Shown: positions 52,344-61,441, counted from the first letter of the stretch. The stretch: 64,000 nucleotides of DNA from Verrucomicrobiota bacterium (GCA_023430825.1 JAEYYL010000003.1:10836-74835); one strand, 5' to 3'. Notes: generated by a model from the letters alone, not told the origin. Numbers and translations: made by a program.

Positions 52344-55171
52344 GCACAGCCGGACCTGAAACAACCGATCTACGGGTCGGCGACCGTGTCCGCATTGCGG
52401 GACGTTACGCACACGGCGTCGGCGAAGTCCTCCGCGTGCAACAGACCGGCGGTCTCGTCATCGCGGATGTCGTATTTGACGGGCAAGGAGGCCGGCGACT
52501 TGAGACGCTTCCCGTCAGCCGGCTCGAAAAAGCGTCGTCGCCTTGGGATCGCCTGCGCGCCGGTCACTACGACGATCCGCGTGACTTTTTGCTTCGTCAG
52601 CTCGCGTGGCAGTTCGCTCTGGGCAACTCCGGCGGGGAGCTTTCGAACGCCAAGACGGCGTTGCTGCCACACCAGATTCTTCTCACCCACGATCTGGTGA
52701 AGATGCAGCGCCGTCGCGTGCTCGTCGCCGACGATGTCGGCTTGGGCAAGACGATCGAAACAGGCATGGCCATTCGCGAACTCATCACCCGAGGAGAGGC
52801 GCGACGTGTGCTCATCATCACGCCAGCCGGTCTGGTGAAGAACTGGCAGCGCGAGCTGCGCGATTGCTTCCGCATCGAGTTCGAGATTCTCGGCACGGAT
52901 TTCCATGATTACGCACCGACTTCCTGGGAAAATCATCACCGCGTTATCGCGTCGATCGATACTCTCAAGCGCCCGCAGCGCACCGAGCGCCTGCTCGCCG
53001 CGCCCAAGTGGGACCTCATCGTTTTCGACGAAGCCCACCATCTTACACGTCTTCGCTACGGCTCGAAGGTTCAGGCCACGCTCAATTACAAGCTGGCTGA
53101 CGCGCTGCGTGGACACACCCGCGACCTCCTCTTCCTTTCAGCCACGCCACATCAAGGTGACGCCTATCAGTTCTGGTCCCTGATTCACCTGCTGGACGAT
53201 CAGCTCTTCGACTCACCCGAGGCGATGGACGCGCATCGTGGCCTTCTCAACCGCGTCATCATCCGCCGCACCAAACGGGAGGTCACCGATGGCGACGGCA
53301 AACCACTCTTCGTTCGCCGCCAAGTCACGACCGAGCGCTTCGAGCCCGCCCTCAGAGAACAGCGCTTCTACGAGAAGCTCACGAACTACTTGAAAGACGG
53401 CTACAATGCCGCGGGGGTTGGACCCAACGGACAGACCTCGCGCCCGTCCCGCGACCAACGCGCCATCGGCTTCGTGATGGTCGCATTCCAGAAGATGATG
53501 TCGTCGAGTCCTCGCGCCATCCGTCAGGCGCTTCGCCGGCGTCTCCTAGTGTTGCTTGTTCGCCAGCAGATTGAGGTCGAGATGCGCCGGAAGTCATCCC
53601 CGTCGCCCGAGCTGTCCGACCGCTACCTGCGGTTGCAGGACGAAATGCGCGGCCTCGCGAAGGAGATCTACGCGCTCGCGCCGTCTCCCTCCACTGACGC
53701 GCAGGCCGACACCTGCATCGCGCAAGTCAGGGAGCGCACGCTCAAGAAGCTGATCGAGTCCGAGGACGACACCAACTGGTCCTTGGAATCCGACGAGGAG
53801 GGCGACGAAGGCATCTACGGTGATGCGGAAATTCCTGACGAAACCGCCAAGGTCCGGGAGTTGCTCCGGATCGTGCCTGAGGGGGTGGACCGCAAGTTCG
53901 AGCGGCTCGAAATGATCATTGGCAAGCTTCGTGCCGAAAACTCGGGGGAGCGATTCGTGATCTTCACTCAATACCGGGAGACAATGGAGTTTCTCAAGGC
54001 CGAGCTGGCTCGCATCGTCGGCCCCGAGCGTGTCGTCTCAATCCAAGGCGGGCCGCTCGAAGACAAAATCGCAGCCGCGGAGAAATTCTGGGCGGAAGAC
54101 GGCGCACGCATCCTCATCTCAACCTCAGCGGGCGGTGAAGGTATCAACCTCCAGATCGCACGGGTGCTGTTCAATTACGACCTGCCATGGAATCCGATGG
54201 CGGTCGAGCAGCGCATCGGCCGCATTCACCGCTTTGGACAGAAGGAGGTCTCGCAAGTCTACAACCTCGTGGCCAAAGACACGGTCGAGGAGAATATCTA
54301 TACGCTGCTGTGGGAGAAGCTGGACCAGATCGCGAAAGCCATCGGCAAGACCGATCCAGAAACTGGCGAGCCTTTAGAAGATTTCCGCAGCGACATCCTC
54401 GGCTTCCTCGGTTCATCACCCAACTACCAACAGCTTTTCAAGCAAGCGCTGATCGACCGCGACTACAACCGCACCAGCAGAGAACTCGATCGCATGATGC
54501 AGACCGCCCAAAAAGCACGGTCCGCTTTGCAGGACCTGTCTCAGGACCTTACCAGTTTCAATCTTGAGCAATACCGCCGGATCTCAGGCCAGTTCCACTT
54601 GAAGCAACTCGGGGAATGGTGCCGGGAAGCGGTGGTTCGTCTCGGTGGAAGCGCAGTCCCCGCGGGCGAGTTTTGGCAGATTATCACGCCGGAGCCGCTC
54701 AAGAACTTTCCCAACGTAGGCGCCCGGTATGACAACGTCACGTTCGACCGTGCCCTCGCGACGCGCAAGAAGGGGTCCGAACTCTTTGGGATCGGCCACC
54801 CTTTCGTGGACGCTTTGATTCTACACTTACAAAATCCGCCTTTTGGTGCCGAAGTCGCCTGCCTCGCCGGTGCAGTGGATAACGCAAGGGTGGAAGCCCG
54901 TTATCGAGTAACATGGGATCGAGCTGAGAAGGGTGCGTTCAGCGGCGTCGTCATTGTTAGCTTGAACGGCACGGCCAGGGTGGAGGAATTGAGCCGCGAC
55001 CCTGGTCGGTTCAATTCTCCGGCTCCGGACACTTGCTCCACGATCGAACCCGATGCAGAGGCCCGAGCTGAAGAGACGCTTAACCTCTGGATCTCTTCCC
55101 GCCGCACTGAATTCGCCGATGGAACCATTCCACGATGGGAACTACTCGGTGTATCCGTGCACGGGTATTAG
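52340..55171 (+). CDS. SNF2/HepA-type helicase (BrxHII or DrmD-like)
   Basis: A 943-residue superfamily 2 helicase of the SNF2 type, like brxHII of BREX type 3 or DrmD of DISARM. Walker A is DDVGLGKT (131-138), DEAH is at residues 230-233, SATPHQGDAYQFW follows, then RFVIFTQYRETMEF, LISTSAGGEGINLQIA, and motif VI QRIGRIHRFGQ near residue 622. An N-terminal segment (RVGDRVRIAGRYAHGVGEV) resembles an SH3-like DNA-binding fold. Start is the GTG at 52340, overlapping the preceding stop. It ends the operon; a hairpin GAGCG-CTCAGC/GCTGAG-CGCTC with one bulge (55211-55236) follows. Confidence 0.92.
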   Translation: MSTAGPETTDLRVGDRVRIAGRYAHGVGEVLRVQQTGGLVIADVVFDGQGGRRLETLPVSRLEKASSPWDRLRAGHYDDPRDFLLRQLAWQFALGNSGGELSNAKTALLPHQILLTHDLVKMQRRRVLVADDVGLGKTIETGMAIRELITRGEARRVLIITPAGLVKNWQRELRDCFRIEFEILGTDFHDYAPTSWENHHRVIASIDTLKRPQRTERLLAAPKWDLIVFDEAHHLTRLRYGSKVQATLNYKLADALRGHTRDLLFLSATPHQGDAYQFWSLIHLLDDQLFDSPEAMDAHRGLLNRVIIRRTKREVTDGDGKPLFVRRQVTTERFEPALREQRFYEKLTNYLKDGYNAAGVGPNGQTSRPSRDQRAIGFVMVAFQKMMSSSPRAIRQALRRRLLVLLVRQQIEVEMRRKSSPSPELSDRYLRLQDEMRGLAKEIYALAPSPSTDAQADTCIAQVRERTLKKLIESEDDTNWSLESDEEGDEGIYGDAEIPDETAKVRELLRIVPEGVDRKFERLEMIIGKLRAENSGERFVIFTQYRETMEFLKAELARIVGPERVVSIQGGPLEDKIAAAEKFWAEDGARILISTSAGGEGINLQIARVLFNYDLPWNPMAVEQRIGRIHRFGQKEVSQVYNLVAKDTVEENIYTLLWEKLDQIAKAIGKTDPETGEPLEDFRSDILGFLGSSPNYQQLFKQALIDRDYNRTSRELDRMMQTAQKARSALQDLSQDLTSFNLEQYRRISGQFHLKQLGEWCREAVVRLGGSAVPAGEFWQIITPEPLKNFPNVGARYDNVTFDRALATRKKGSELFGIGHPFVDALILHLQNPPFGAEVACLAGAVDNARVEARYRVTWDRAEKGAFSGVVIVSLNGTARVEELSRDPGRFNSPAPDTCSTIEPDAEARAEETLNLWISSRRTEFADGTIPRWELLGVSVHGY

Positions 55172-55268
55172 GACGCGTCCCAAAGCTAGCTGCCCATCGA
55201 GCAAGCATTCGAGCGGCTCAGCGGAGCTGAGCGCTCACATATCGACGGAGAAGGTTGTCTGCGATCAG

Positions 55269-55556
55269 CTATTGGTCAGCAACATTGAAGCGGGCGAACG
55301 CAGGTCCTCTTTTGTCGTTCAGGGCCACAACGTCGTAACCAAACTCGGTATCTAGGAGGATGGCCCAGGAGATTTCGTGTTTATAGCCACAATCTGCTGC
55401 CGGACACGGTAATCCAGGCACATGGCCTTCGATTCCGCAGTTGGGGCAGTTTTGGGAGGGGAGGCGCTCGTTGAACTGGTCGATAAACTCCAACGCCTTC
55501 TTCTTTTGGCAACGGAAGGCAGACTCCAGATAGGATTCGGACTCTTGATCGTTCAT
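55269..55556 (-). CDS. Small zinc-ribbon protein
   Basis: A 95-residue protein with a zinc-ribbon-like pair CPNCG and CPAADCG separated by about 10 residues. The C-terminal part reads EISWAILLDTEFGYDVVALN. No family is recognised. It follows the XRE-type regulator by 12 nt, so the two form a leftward operon. Confidence 0.65.
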   Translation of the reverse strand: MNDQESESYLESAFRCQKKKALEFIDQFNERLPSQNCPNCGIEGHVPGLPCPAADCGYKHEISWAILLDTEFGYDVVALNDKRGPAFARFNVADQ

Positions 55557-55568
55557 CGGTTCATCGGC

Positions 55569-55856
55569 TCAGCGCTTGGACACGGTCACGGCGAATCCAG
55601 GCGCACTCGCAGCAGCGACGTCGGAAAGGAACGCGGTCATCAACTTCAGGGCCCAAGATTTCGGGAGTATAGCGACGACGCGCCCAATTTGCTCGGGCGT
55701 GGCAGGGCGATGTCCGTTCAGCAGCCTCGAAATCACGGCGAGATCGAGCCCGGACTTCTCTGCAAGTTGCGCAGGTGAATCGGCGAATAATTCCGACACC
55801 AGTTGGTGAGCGGACTCTCGGGTTCGTGGAGTTCTGATCTTCTCTCGACGTGGCAT
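55569..55856 (-). CDS. XRE-type helix-turn-helix regulator
   Basis: A 95-residue protein with a Cro/C1-type helix-turn-helix: SPAQLAEKSGLDLAVISRLL, then NGHRPATPEQIGRVVAILP. The N-terminus is basic (MPRREKIRTPRTRESA). An 18-bp perfect inverted repeat lies directly upstream of its start, which points to autoregulation. It is first in an operon with the zinc-ribbon gene and is divergent from a cluster of small genes. Confidence 0.8.
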   Translation of the reverse strand: MPRREKIRTPRTRESAHQLVSELFADSPAQLAEKSGLDLAVISRLLNGHRPATPEQIGRVVAILPKSWALKLMTAFLSDVAAASAPGFAVTVSKR

Positions 55857-55873
55857 GCGGACGGCTTGATTCT

Positions 55874-55953
55874 AACTTGCCAGTTTGTCAATCTCACTTG
55901 ACAAACTGGCAAGTTCGCTGATTTGGTTGGCTCAGCTCGTGATCCCAATCACG
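55874..55953. promoter_or_regulatory. Two palindromes in the divergent promoter region
   Basis: A perfect inverted repeat with 18-bp arms (AACTTGCCAGTTTGTCAA, 55874-55891, and its complement, 55898-55915) has a 6-nt spacer. It contains TTGACA in both orientations. A second palindrome CGTGAT-CCCA-ATCACG lies at 55938-55953. They sit between the XRE gene and the gene starting at 55972 and are likely operators for the XRE regulator. Confidence 0.75.
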
Positions 55954-55971
55954 CAAAAACTACCTACTACT

Positions 55972-56514
55972 ATGACCGTCACCGAGCTTCTCACTCGTAA
56001 CCCGACAACAATCATCTCGGTCGCACCAGACCGAAAGGGTTCTTTCAATTTCCCGCAGGGAATTGGGACTGACGACCCTTTCCTAGACGGTGTTCAGCTT
56101 CATGCCGGGCTCCGCCTGCTGCGCTACAATCGTCCCCATCTTTCGCCGCGCTACGAACGCCTTTGGCCTGCGCTCACCGCGATTCGAGCGGCCGTTACGA
56201 TGTTCGGTGGCGAACGGATCGTTCCTGAAGTCCTCGTCACCCGCGCTGGGCTTTCGGGACGCGTAGACCTTCGCGCCGATGGCCCGCAGGGTATCGGGCA
56301 CGTCGAAGTCAAAGTTGTCGGCCGTCTGCCTGACGCTCCACGCCAGCGCGATCTGCGCCAAATGTCGCTCTACCTCTCGATGGCCAAAGGCCGTTCACCA
56401 TCGTGGTGCGCCATAATTTACCTGAACATGGCTGACGGCCAGGCGCGCTACTTCCTTTTCTCTGATGCGATCGCGACGCTGACAGAGTCGGCGGCTTCTA
56501 TGGGCCGCAACTAA
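55972..56514 (+). CDS. Hypothetical protein with RecB/PD-(D/E)XK nuclease-like motifs
   Basis: A 180-residue protein from the ATG at 55972 (the longer frame from 55885 would start within the palindrome). The second half shows the RecB-like order GRVDLRADG (Asp), HVEVKVVG (E-x-K) and RQMSLYLSMAKG (Gln and Tyr of the QxxxY motif). That would make it a Cas4/RecB-type nuclease domain, although small. It opens a rightward run of short genes with gaps or overlaps under 25 nt up to 57677. Confidence 0.65.
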   Translation: MTVTELLTRNPTTIISVAPDRKGSFNFPQGIGTDDPFLDGVQLHAGLRLLRYNRPHLSPRYERLWPALTAIRAAVTMFGGERIVPEVLVTRAGLSGRVDLRADGPQGIGHVEVKVVGRLPDAPRQRDLRQMSLYLSMAKGRSPSWCAIIYLNMADGQARYFLFSDAIATLTESAASMGRN

Positions 56515-56521
56515 ACCTGCC

Positions 56522-56893
56522 GTGTCCTGGAATTCGGGAAATATCGAAGCGCAGTCCACCGACTTCGCAAAGTCTGTTGGTAAGGGGCTGCGGAAAGCTG
56601 CGAAGGCGGCCCGCGATGAAGCGCGTCGCCACGGCACCATGCTTTATGGCGCCGTGAACGGCCGCGTCGTCGCTCGTTCTCCTTGGGAAGGCGCGATCGT
56701 CGGGTGGGTGGTGTTCAATCCCGAAACCCACATGTATGCAGGTGGATTGATCGAGGGCTCGAAGGCCACATGGCGTGGCCGCCGCATCCGTGACGTGAAA
56801 GAGAACATTCGTGATACTGCCCGGCGGCTGCATTCCAAGAAGCCGAGCATCTACTGGTTCGTCCAGCTGGTGCCCACTGATCCGAGTTCGTAA
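56522..56893 (+). CDS. Hypothetical protein
   Basis: A 123-residue basic protein starting with GTG, 7 nt after the previous gene. The N-terminal half is an amphipathic helix (STDFAKSVGKGLRKAAKAAR). Then come two hydrophobic strands (GAIVGWVVFNP and YWFVQLV). No family is recognised. Confidence 0.55.
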   Translation: MSWNSGNIEAQSTDFAKSVGKGLRKAAKAARDEARRHGTMLYGAVNGRVVARSPWEGAIVGWVVFNPETHMYAGGLIEGSKATWRGRRIRDVKENIRDTARRLHSKKPSIYWFVQLVPTDPSS

Positions 56894-56908
56894 CGAACCC
56901 GCAAATTC

Positions 56909-57217
56909 ATGGACTACCTGACGCGCCGGTCTGTCGCGCAGCAATACGGCGCCCGCGGGGTGCTCATTCGCGGCAGATCTCAATATCCGCGCATCTCGGC
57001 CCTCGGCGTTCGGGTAAACCGCGACGGCACCGTAGCTCGCAATGAGATATGCCAAGCGTGCATCGATGTCGGAGTCGTCATCCAGCTGCGCGACGCGACG
57101 ATCGTGAATGCCGACGTGATCGAGTGGGCTCTCTCGGGCCACGATCCAGAGTGGCTGAAGCAGCGGATCGAAACGTTCTTGGACGAACTCGCCCGTGCCG
57201 CACATCCGACTGAGTAA
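56909..57217 (+). CDS. Hypothetical protein
   Basis: A 102-residue protein (ATG at 56909), with the central part RVNRDGTVARNEICQACIDV and a helical C-terminus (DPEWLKQRIETFLDELAR). No family is recognised. It overlaps the next gene by 23 nt. Confidence 0.5.
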   Translation: MDYLTRRSVAQQYGARGVLIRGRSQYPRISALGVRVNRDGTVARNEICQACIDVGVVIQLRDATIVNADVIEWALSGHDPEWLKQRIETFLDELARAAHPTE

Positions 57218-57677
57218 AATCGGGATTCCAGAATCGCCGCTCGTCTCTTCCGGCAATTGGTCGACCTATCAGGAAGGCGAAGCCAACAGCGCATCGCTGC
57301 CGCTTGGGTATTGGTTGGAAGGAGATCTAGTCGCGCCGATCCGCGTTGGCGACCGGGTCACCGTTCGGCGCACCAAGCGGAACGGGAAAAACGTCCCCGG
57401 ATTGTTCGTGAGTTCGACGGTCGTGTCCTACGATGGCGTTCGCCTCGAAACTACGAACTCGATCTACCGCGTCGAAGCGCTGCGCCCACTTCGCATCCGA
57501 GACTTGCCGGAATGCGAGCGTGAGCCCTTCACGAGGTTTCTTGCGGAGCACCGCTGCACTTGCCCGGTGCTTCCGAATGAGCCGCACGCCGATCAGGACG
57601 GCTACAATGTAGGCGACTACGCGGCCTGGCGCGCCGGCACATCTGCGCCTGACGAGTCGGACATGTCGGGTGAGTAG
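57195..57677 (+). CDS. Hypothetical protein
   Basis: A 160-residue protein starting with GTG inside the end of the previous gene. The middle is a beta-rich stretch (APIRVGDRVTVRRTKRNGKN, then GLFVSSTVVSYDGVRLETTN) that looks like a small OB- or SH3-like barrel. The end contains a CTCPVLP motif. No family is recognised; a nucleic-acid-binding role is a guess. Confidence 0.55.
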   Translation: MPHIRLSKIGIPESPLVSSGNWSTYQEGEANSASLPLGYWLEGDLVAPIRVGDRVTVRRTKRNGKNVPGLFVSSTVVSYDGVRLETTNSIYRVEALRPLRIRDLPECEREPFTRFLAEHRCTCPVLPNEPHADQDGYNVGDYAAWRAGTSAPDESDMSGE

Positions 57678-57832
57678 CGCGCCGACCGTAACAGGGCATA
57701 GCACCTAGGGTGGGTGCCGAAGTGTTGGGTTTCGAATTAAACAGGAGCGTGGCGGCCCTTCGGACCGCCGCGCCCCTTTTCTCCGGGTTGGGGGCGCTTG
57801 CAGCGCGTTGCTGCATTCAAACCTCCAAACAA

Positions 57833-58369
57833 ATGGATAGTCCCGCATCAAACCCTCGTGCCGTTGTTTCAACCAACGGCGACGTTCTCATCATTCCCGG
57901 ATCGGCAAGTCCGATCCTTTTTATCCCTCGGACCCAGGTCCGAGACTTACTCGAAGCTCGACCGCAAACGGCCGCGATTCTGATCGATGATGTCGGCGCC
58001 GCCGCCGTCGCAACATTTCTGGCCGCTGGCGCCACATTCGACGCGGCGACGAATCACACCGCGTCAGATGAAATCGAGTCGGTTACGATTCGTTTTTCGC
58101 TGCCGAATGGCATCGTCTGCATCTGGACGAGCGATGAAGCCGTAGCCGACAACCGCTCTCGACTAAAGTCGCTCGGAATCGATCTCGCAGTGACGAACTC
58201 CGCGATCAACTGGGAGCGGAAGCACGCCGGACTGATCGGGGAAATGATCTCCGCTGTTCCTCAGACGCTGCCACAACTTGTTTCGCTTCGGCATTTCGAT
58301 CCCGCGACGCTGGCGAAGCTGGTGCGCGACGCAGAAACCTCTGGAACGGAGAAGGCCAGCAATGAATAG
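57833..58369 (+). CDS. Hypothetical protein
   Basis: A 178-residue protein from the ATG at 57833; a GTG at 57710 in the same frame would add 41 residues that look non-coding. The sequence has strand-like runs (VLIIPGSASPILFIPRTQV, VTIRFSLPNGIVCIWT) and a helical end. No family is recognised. The next gene starts 8 nt before its stop, so they are coupled. Confidence 0.6.
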   Translation: MDSPASNPRAVVSTNGDVLIIPGSASPILFIPRTQVRDLLEARPQTAAILIDDVGAAAVATFLAAGATFDAATNHTASDEIESVTIRFSLPNGIVCIWTSDEAVADNRSRLKSLGIDLAVTNSAINWERKHAGLIGEMISAVPQTLPQLVSLRHFDPATLAKLVRDAETSGTEKASNE

Positions 58370-58979
58370 CCTGCAAACCCCCTCTCTGGCAATCGATGCC
58401 AACGTCGATCCCGATGCGTATTGGCAGCTATCCGAGAAGCCTCGGTTTCCGACGACCATTTCCGAGTGGGATAACGTCATCACGTTGCCCGATTTTCCGG
58501 TGGCGCGACCATTGGGCCTCCACGCCTTCGATCTCGCTCTGAACCGTAAGGCTCGGCGCCCGGAGGTTCGCACGATGGCAAAATTGGTCGGCACGTTCAG
58601 TTCGGACTTCGAACGCGCTTCGAAATTCTTCGAGCCCACGCAGTGGCGGCTGCTCTATTACTTGGATGCATTTCCGTTAGCCGCGTTGTCGAACCCCGGC
58701 TTCGACGCCGAGCGGGCATTTCAACAGCTCTACATGCTGGAGCCGCCCTTCGGAGACGTCCCGTCGGAGTGGACGGGATCGACGGAGCCTTCGGTCGATA
58801 TGCTCTGGGATCTTCGGGCTTACCGCCACGAGATTGACGCTGACGTGGCGAAGGCCGCGTGGGCAATTGTCTCGTTCGCCCGGGCATTGAATCTGGAGAA
58901 GAACGAAGTGCTTCAAGTCCCCTGGTGGGAGACGTGGTGGATTGAACGCTGCATCGCGGCGTATCAGACACGTCGTTAA
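58362..58979 (+). CDS. Hypothetical protein
   Basis: A 205-residue acidic, aromatic protein from the ATG at 58362. Notable segments are TTISEWDNVITLPDFPVARP, FEPTQWRLLYYLDAFPL and VPWWETWWIERCIAAYQ. No family is recognised. It is translationally coupled to the preceding gene and is followed by a hairpin terminator. Confidence 0.6.
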   Translation: MNSLQTPSLAIDANVDPDAYWQLSEKPRFPTTISEWDNVITLPDFPVARPLGLHAFDLALNRKARRPEVRTMAKLVGTFSSDFERASKFFEPTQWRLLYYLDAFPLAALSNPGFDAERAFQQLYMLEPPFGDVPSEWTGSTEPSVDMLWDLRAYRHEIDADVAKAAWAIVSFARALNLEKNEVLQVPWWETWWIERCIAAYQTRR

Positions 58980-58988
58980 GATTCCGCC

Positions 58989-59026
58989 GTTGCGGCGCGC
59001 ACCACCCGCGCCGCAACTTTCCTTTT
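58989..59026 (+). terminator. Terminator after the small-gene cluster
   Basis: Perfect 11-bp arms GTTGCGGCGCG (58989-58999) and CGCGCCGCAAC (59007-59017) are followed by TTTCCTTTT. Confidence 0.8.
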
Positions 59027-59182
59027 CACTTTCCCGAGCGCCAGATCCGTTTTGGTCCCGCCATTCGCCCACGCCCCTTCCCCCTCCCTGGAGGGGAACC
59101 GGATCCTTTGATACTCGGGGGTTTGCGGTCTCTTCGGAAAGGATCGCAGACCCGTCATGGTTTGCGTATTTGTCCGCCTTCA

Positions 59183-61441
59183 ATGAACCGCATCCTATGG
59201 GTCCCTGTATTGGCTGTTGCCGCGATTGTCCTCGCTTTTCACGTAGGCATCACGGCGGCTCGCGCATCAGAGACCGCGACTCCGGTGGCCAAGCAAATGC
59301 CGCCAATGGATTCGGTCCCCGCGAAAAGCCTCGGCGATCGCCTCAAAGAGGCCATCCGCCGTGTCGACCGCGTCGTGGTCACACCGCCTGCCTCCGGTTA
59401 TCCGGACAGCGACGCAGGACCGGATACACCGCTCTTCGAAATCAGAGGCCGCACAGCAGTGGAAAGTTTGGTGGAGGTGATGGAATTCGAGCAGCCGCCG
59501 GAGGGGATCGAAATGCCGTGTCTGTGCGACGGAACCCACCGCCTACAGTTTTACTCCGGTGACAACTTCAAGTTCCTTTTAAGCTATCACCATTGGAATC
59601 GGCTGCGTGGCGACTTTGGCGGCCCTTGGGGTGGCGATGCGGTCATGACTGATCTCGGTCGTGAACGGTTCATGCAGTGGTTTTCAGACCGAGGCTTCGC
59701 TGAGTTCCAGCAGGGCTTGGCACGAGTGGACGATCATCTGGAAGCCGCTGAGTCAAAACGGGCTCAAATCGCAGCATTGTTTCCGCTCCAGGCGCAGGCA
59801 TGGGTTCCGAAAATCGACTCGAACCCTTCGTGGGACCGAGAAGACGAGCGGCATAGCGCCGAACTCGCAGCCTTATACACCGATAAGGTTGAATTGCTGC
59901 AAACGTGTTGGCGAGCGCTCGGCCTCATGACCGAATGGCCCCACCAATGGTCACTTCGCGTCTACGGCGAGCCTGGTGGGTTTGTTCTCAAAGCTCTGGA
60001 AGCGACAAACCCGGAGGAAATTCGCGAGGCACTTCGAAATATGTCCGAGTCGGACATTCATGGGATGCTTGGGTCTTTGCGGCATTTTGCTTCGCTCCGA
60101 ACCGGTGACGCAAAGATCGCCGGCTGGAATCATGAACGGGGGGTCACGCTGGCGACATTCTATCTCCGGCACGGCCCGCCTAAGCACCTTGATGGGCTAG
60201 TGTCGCTGCTCTCCGAGATGGACGTTCCAAACGCGGACGCCGTATTGATAGACATAGGACGCCGTGCCGCCCCCAAAGCCGATCCCGTTCCAGAGGAGGA
60301 CGTCGCATACTTTCCGCAATCTCCGGAAGTCCTCGCGCTCTTCAAGCTTGCCGAACGCCGTCACGCCGCTGCTCGGGAGATCATCCAAGACAAATTGCGT
60401 GCTGCACCGGAGGGAGAGGACAGATGGACGCTCGAAGTCGCTAACGCCTGCTACGAGTCTCATCCAGCAATACGCCCCGAGCATTTTTTGAGCGAAATGG
60501 ATCACGGACGTGTGGCTGAACGTGCATGGCGCATCCTCTGCCCGGAAGAGACGTCTCCGGTCGATATTTCCTTACTCTCAGCCGCCGCTGGCTCGGCGAG
60601 CTACAAAGTGAAGGAGCAAGCGACAGCGAGACTTTCGGCGCTCGGACTTCAACGCTTGGTGCTCGAAGGGGCGGAAGACAGTAAAGCGCCGGTGATCGAC
60701 CCGAAACTAGCAGGAACGGCTGCCATCGAGGCGTGTTCCATCGCGCTCACGGCTAAACCAGCTCACAGTCGGAGGACCGAGCTGCTGAAACGGCGCGGCA
60801 CCGAGTATCTCAAGCTCGGCAATTTCGAACTTGCGGTTCGCGACCTCCGCTCGGGCTACCGGGCAGCGCCATACGAACATGCCTTCGCTGCATTGTGCGT
60901 CGGCCGATACGGCGAGGTGATGGACGTGGCGTTCAGATCCACTAAAGGTGAGTCGGCCGACAAGTTTCTCCGGCTGCGAGGCTGCGTTTATTACGCGATG
61001 GACCGGTTTCAAGAGGCTGCCGACGAGTTCACGGCGGCCTATGCATTAGGCGGCGGTGAATACAACTTGGTCCTTCGTCACATGAGTCTGCTTCACCTCG
61101 GGCGGGGATCTGATTCGCCATTGACTCAATGGGAGCCGGTATTCGACCTCGGGAAAGAAACGTGGCCGAATGCACTGTTCTTCTGGCTCAAGGGGGAGTT
61201 GCCGAACGATGCGATGCTCACCGTTGCGCTGTCCGAGAAGGGTCGCGATGCAGGCATGGATCAGAGCTTCGCCTATTGGGTTTTGGCCGAAGTGGCTCGG
61301 TTGAAAGGGGACGTGTCTCGCGAGCGAGAACATCTGAATGCCTGCCTTGGAGTCCAAGCGTTCACTTCGATCACGCACGCGTTGGCGCTTCGCCGGATTC
61401 AAGCGCTCGACGAGAACGATCGGTATGGCTCCGCGCCCTGA
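59183..61441 (+). CDS. Secreted hypothetical protein with TPR-like repeats
   Basis: A 752-residue protein with an N-terminal signal or anchor (NRILWVPVLAVAAIVLAF), so it is exported or membrane-tethered. The N-terminal half is not recognised. The C-terminal third has helical repeats of the TPR kind (LGNFELAVRDLRSGYRAAP, CVYYAMDRFQEAADEFTAAY, YWVLAEVARLKGDVSRER). Start is the ATG at 59183. Its presence in a mobile island beside defence genes is odd; a protein-interaction role at the envelope is a guess. Confidence 0.7.
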   Translation: MNRILWVPVLAVAAIVLAFHVGITAARASETATPVAKQMPPMDSVPAKSLGDRLKEAIRRVDRVVVTPPASGYPDSDAGPDTPLFEIRGRTAVESLVEVMEFEQPPEGIEMPCLCDGTHRLQFYSGDNFKFLLSYHHWNRLRGDFGGPWGGDAVMTDLGRERFMQWFSDRGFAEFQQGLARVDDHLEAAESKRAQIAALFPLQAQAWVPKIDSNPSWDREDERHSAELAALYTDKVELLQTCWRALGLMTEWPHQWSLRVYGEPGGFVLKALEATNPEEIREALRNMSESDIHGMLGSLRHFASLRTGDAKIAGWNHERGVTLATFYLRHGPPKHLDGLVSLLSEMDVPNADAVLIDIGRRAAPKADPVPEEDVAYFPQSPEVLALFKLAERRHAAAREIIQDKLRAAPEGEDRWTLEVANACYESHPAIRPEHFLSEMDHGRVAERAWRILCPEETSPVDISLLSAAAGSASYKVKEQATARLSALGLQRLVLEGAEDSKAPVIDPKLAGTAAIEACSIALTAKPAHSRRTELLKRRGTEYLKLGNFELAVRDLRSGYRAAPYEHAFAALCVGRYGEVMDVAFRSTKGESADKFLRLRGCVYYAMDRFQEAADEFTAAYALGGGEYNLVLRHMSLLHLGRGSDSPLTQWEPVFDLGKETWPNALFFWLKGELPNDAMLTVALSEKGRDAGMDQSFAYWVLAEVARLKGDVSREREHLNACLGVQAFTSITHALALRRIQALDENDRYGSAP

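Noticed and set aside
41625..55171. Complete canonical BREX or DISARM system
   Set aside because: brxA, brxB, brxL and brxF-type genes and the drmA and drmB pair are absent, and PglZ and the ATPase are short, so only a related core can be claimed.
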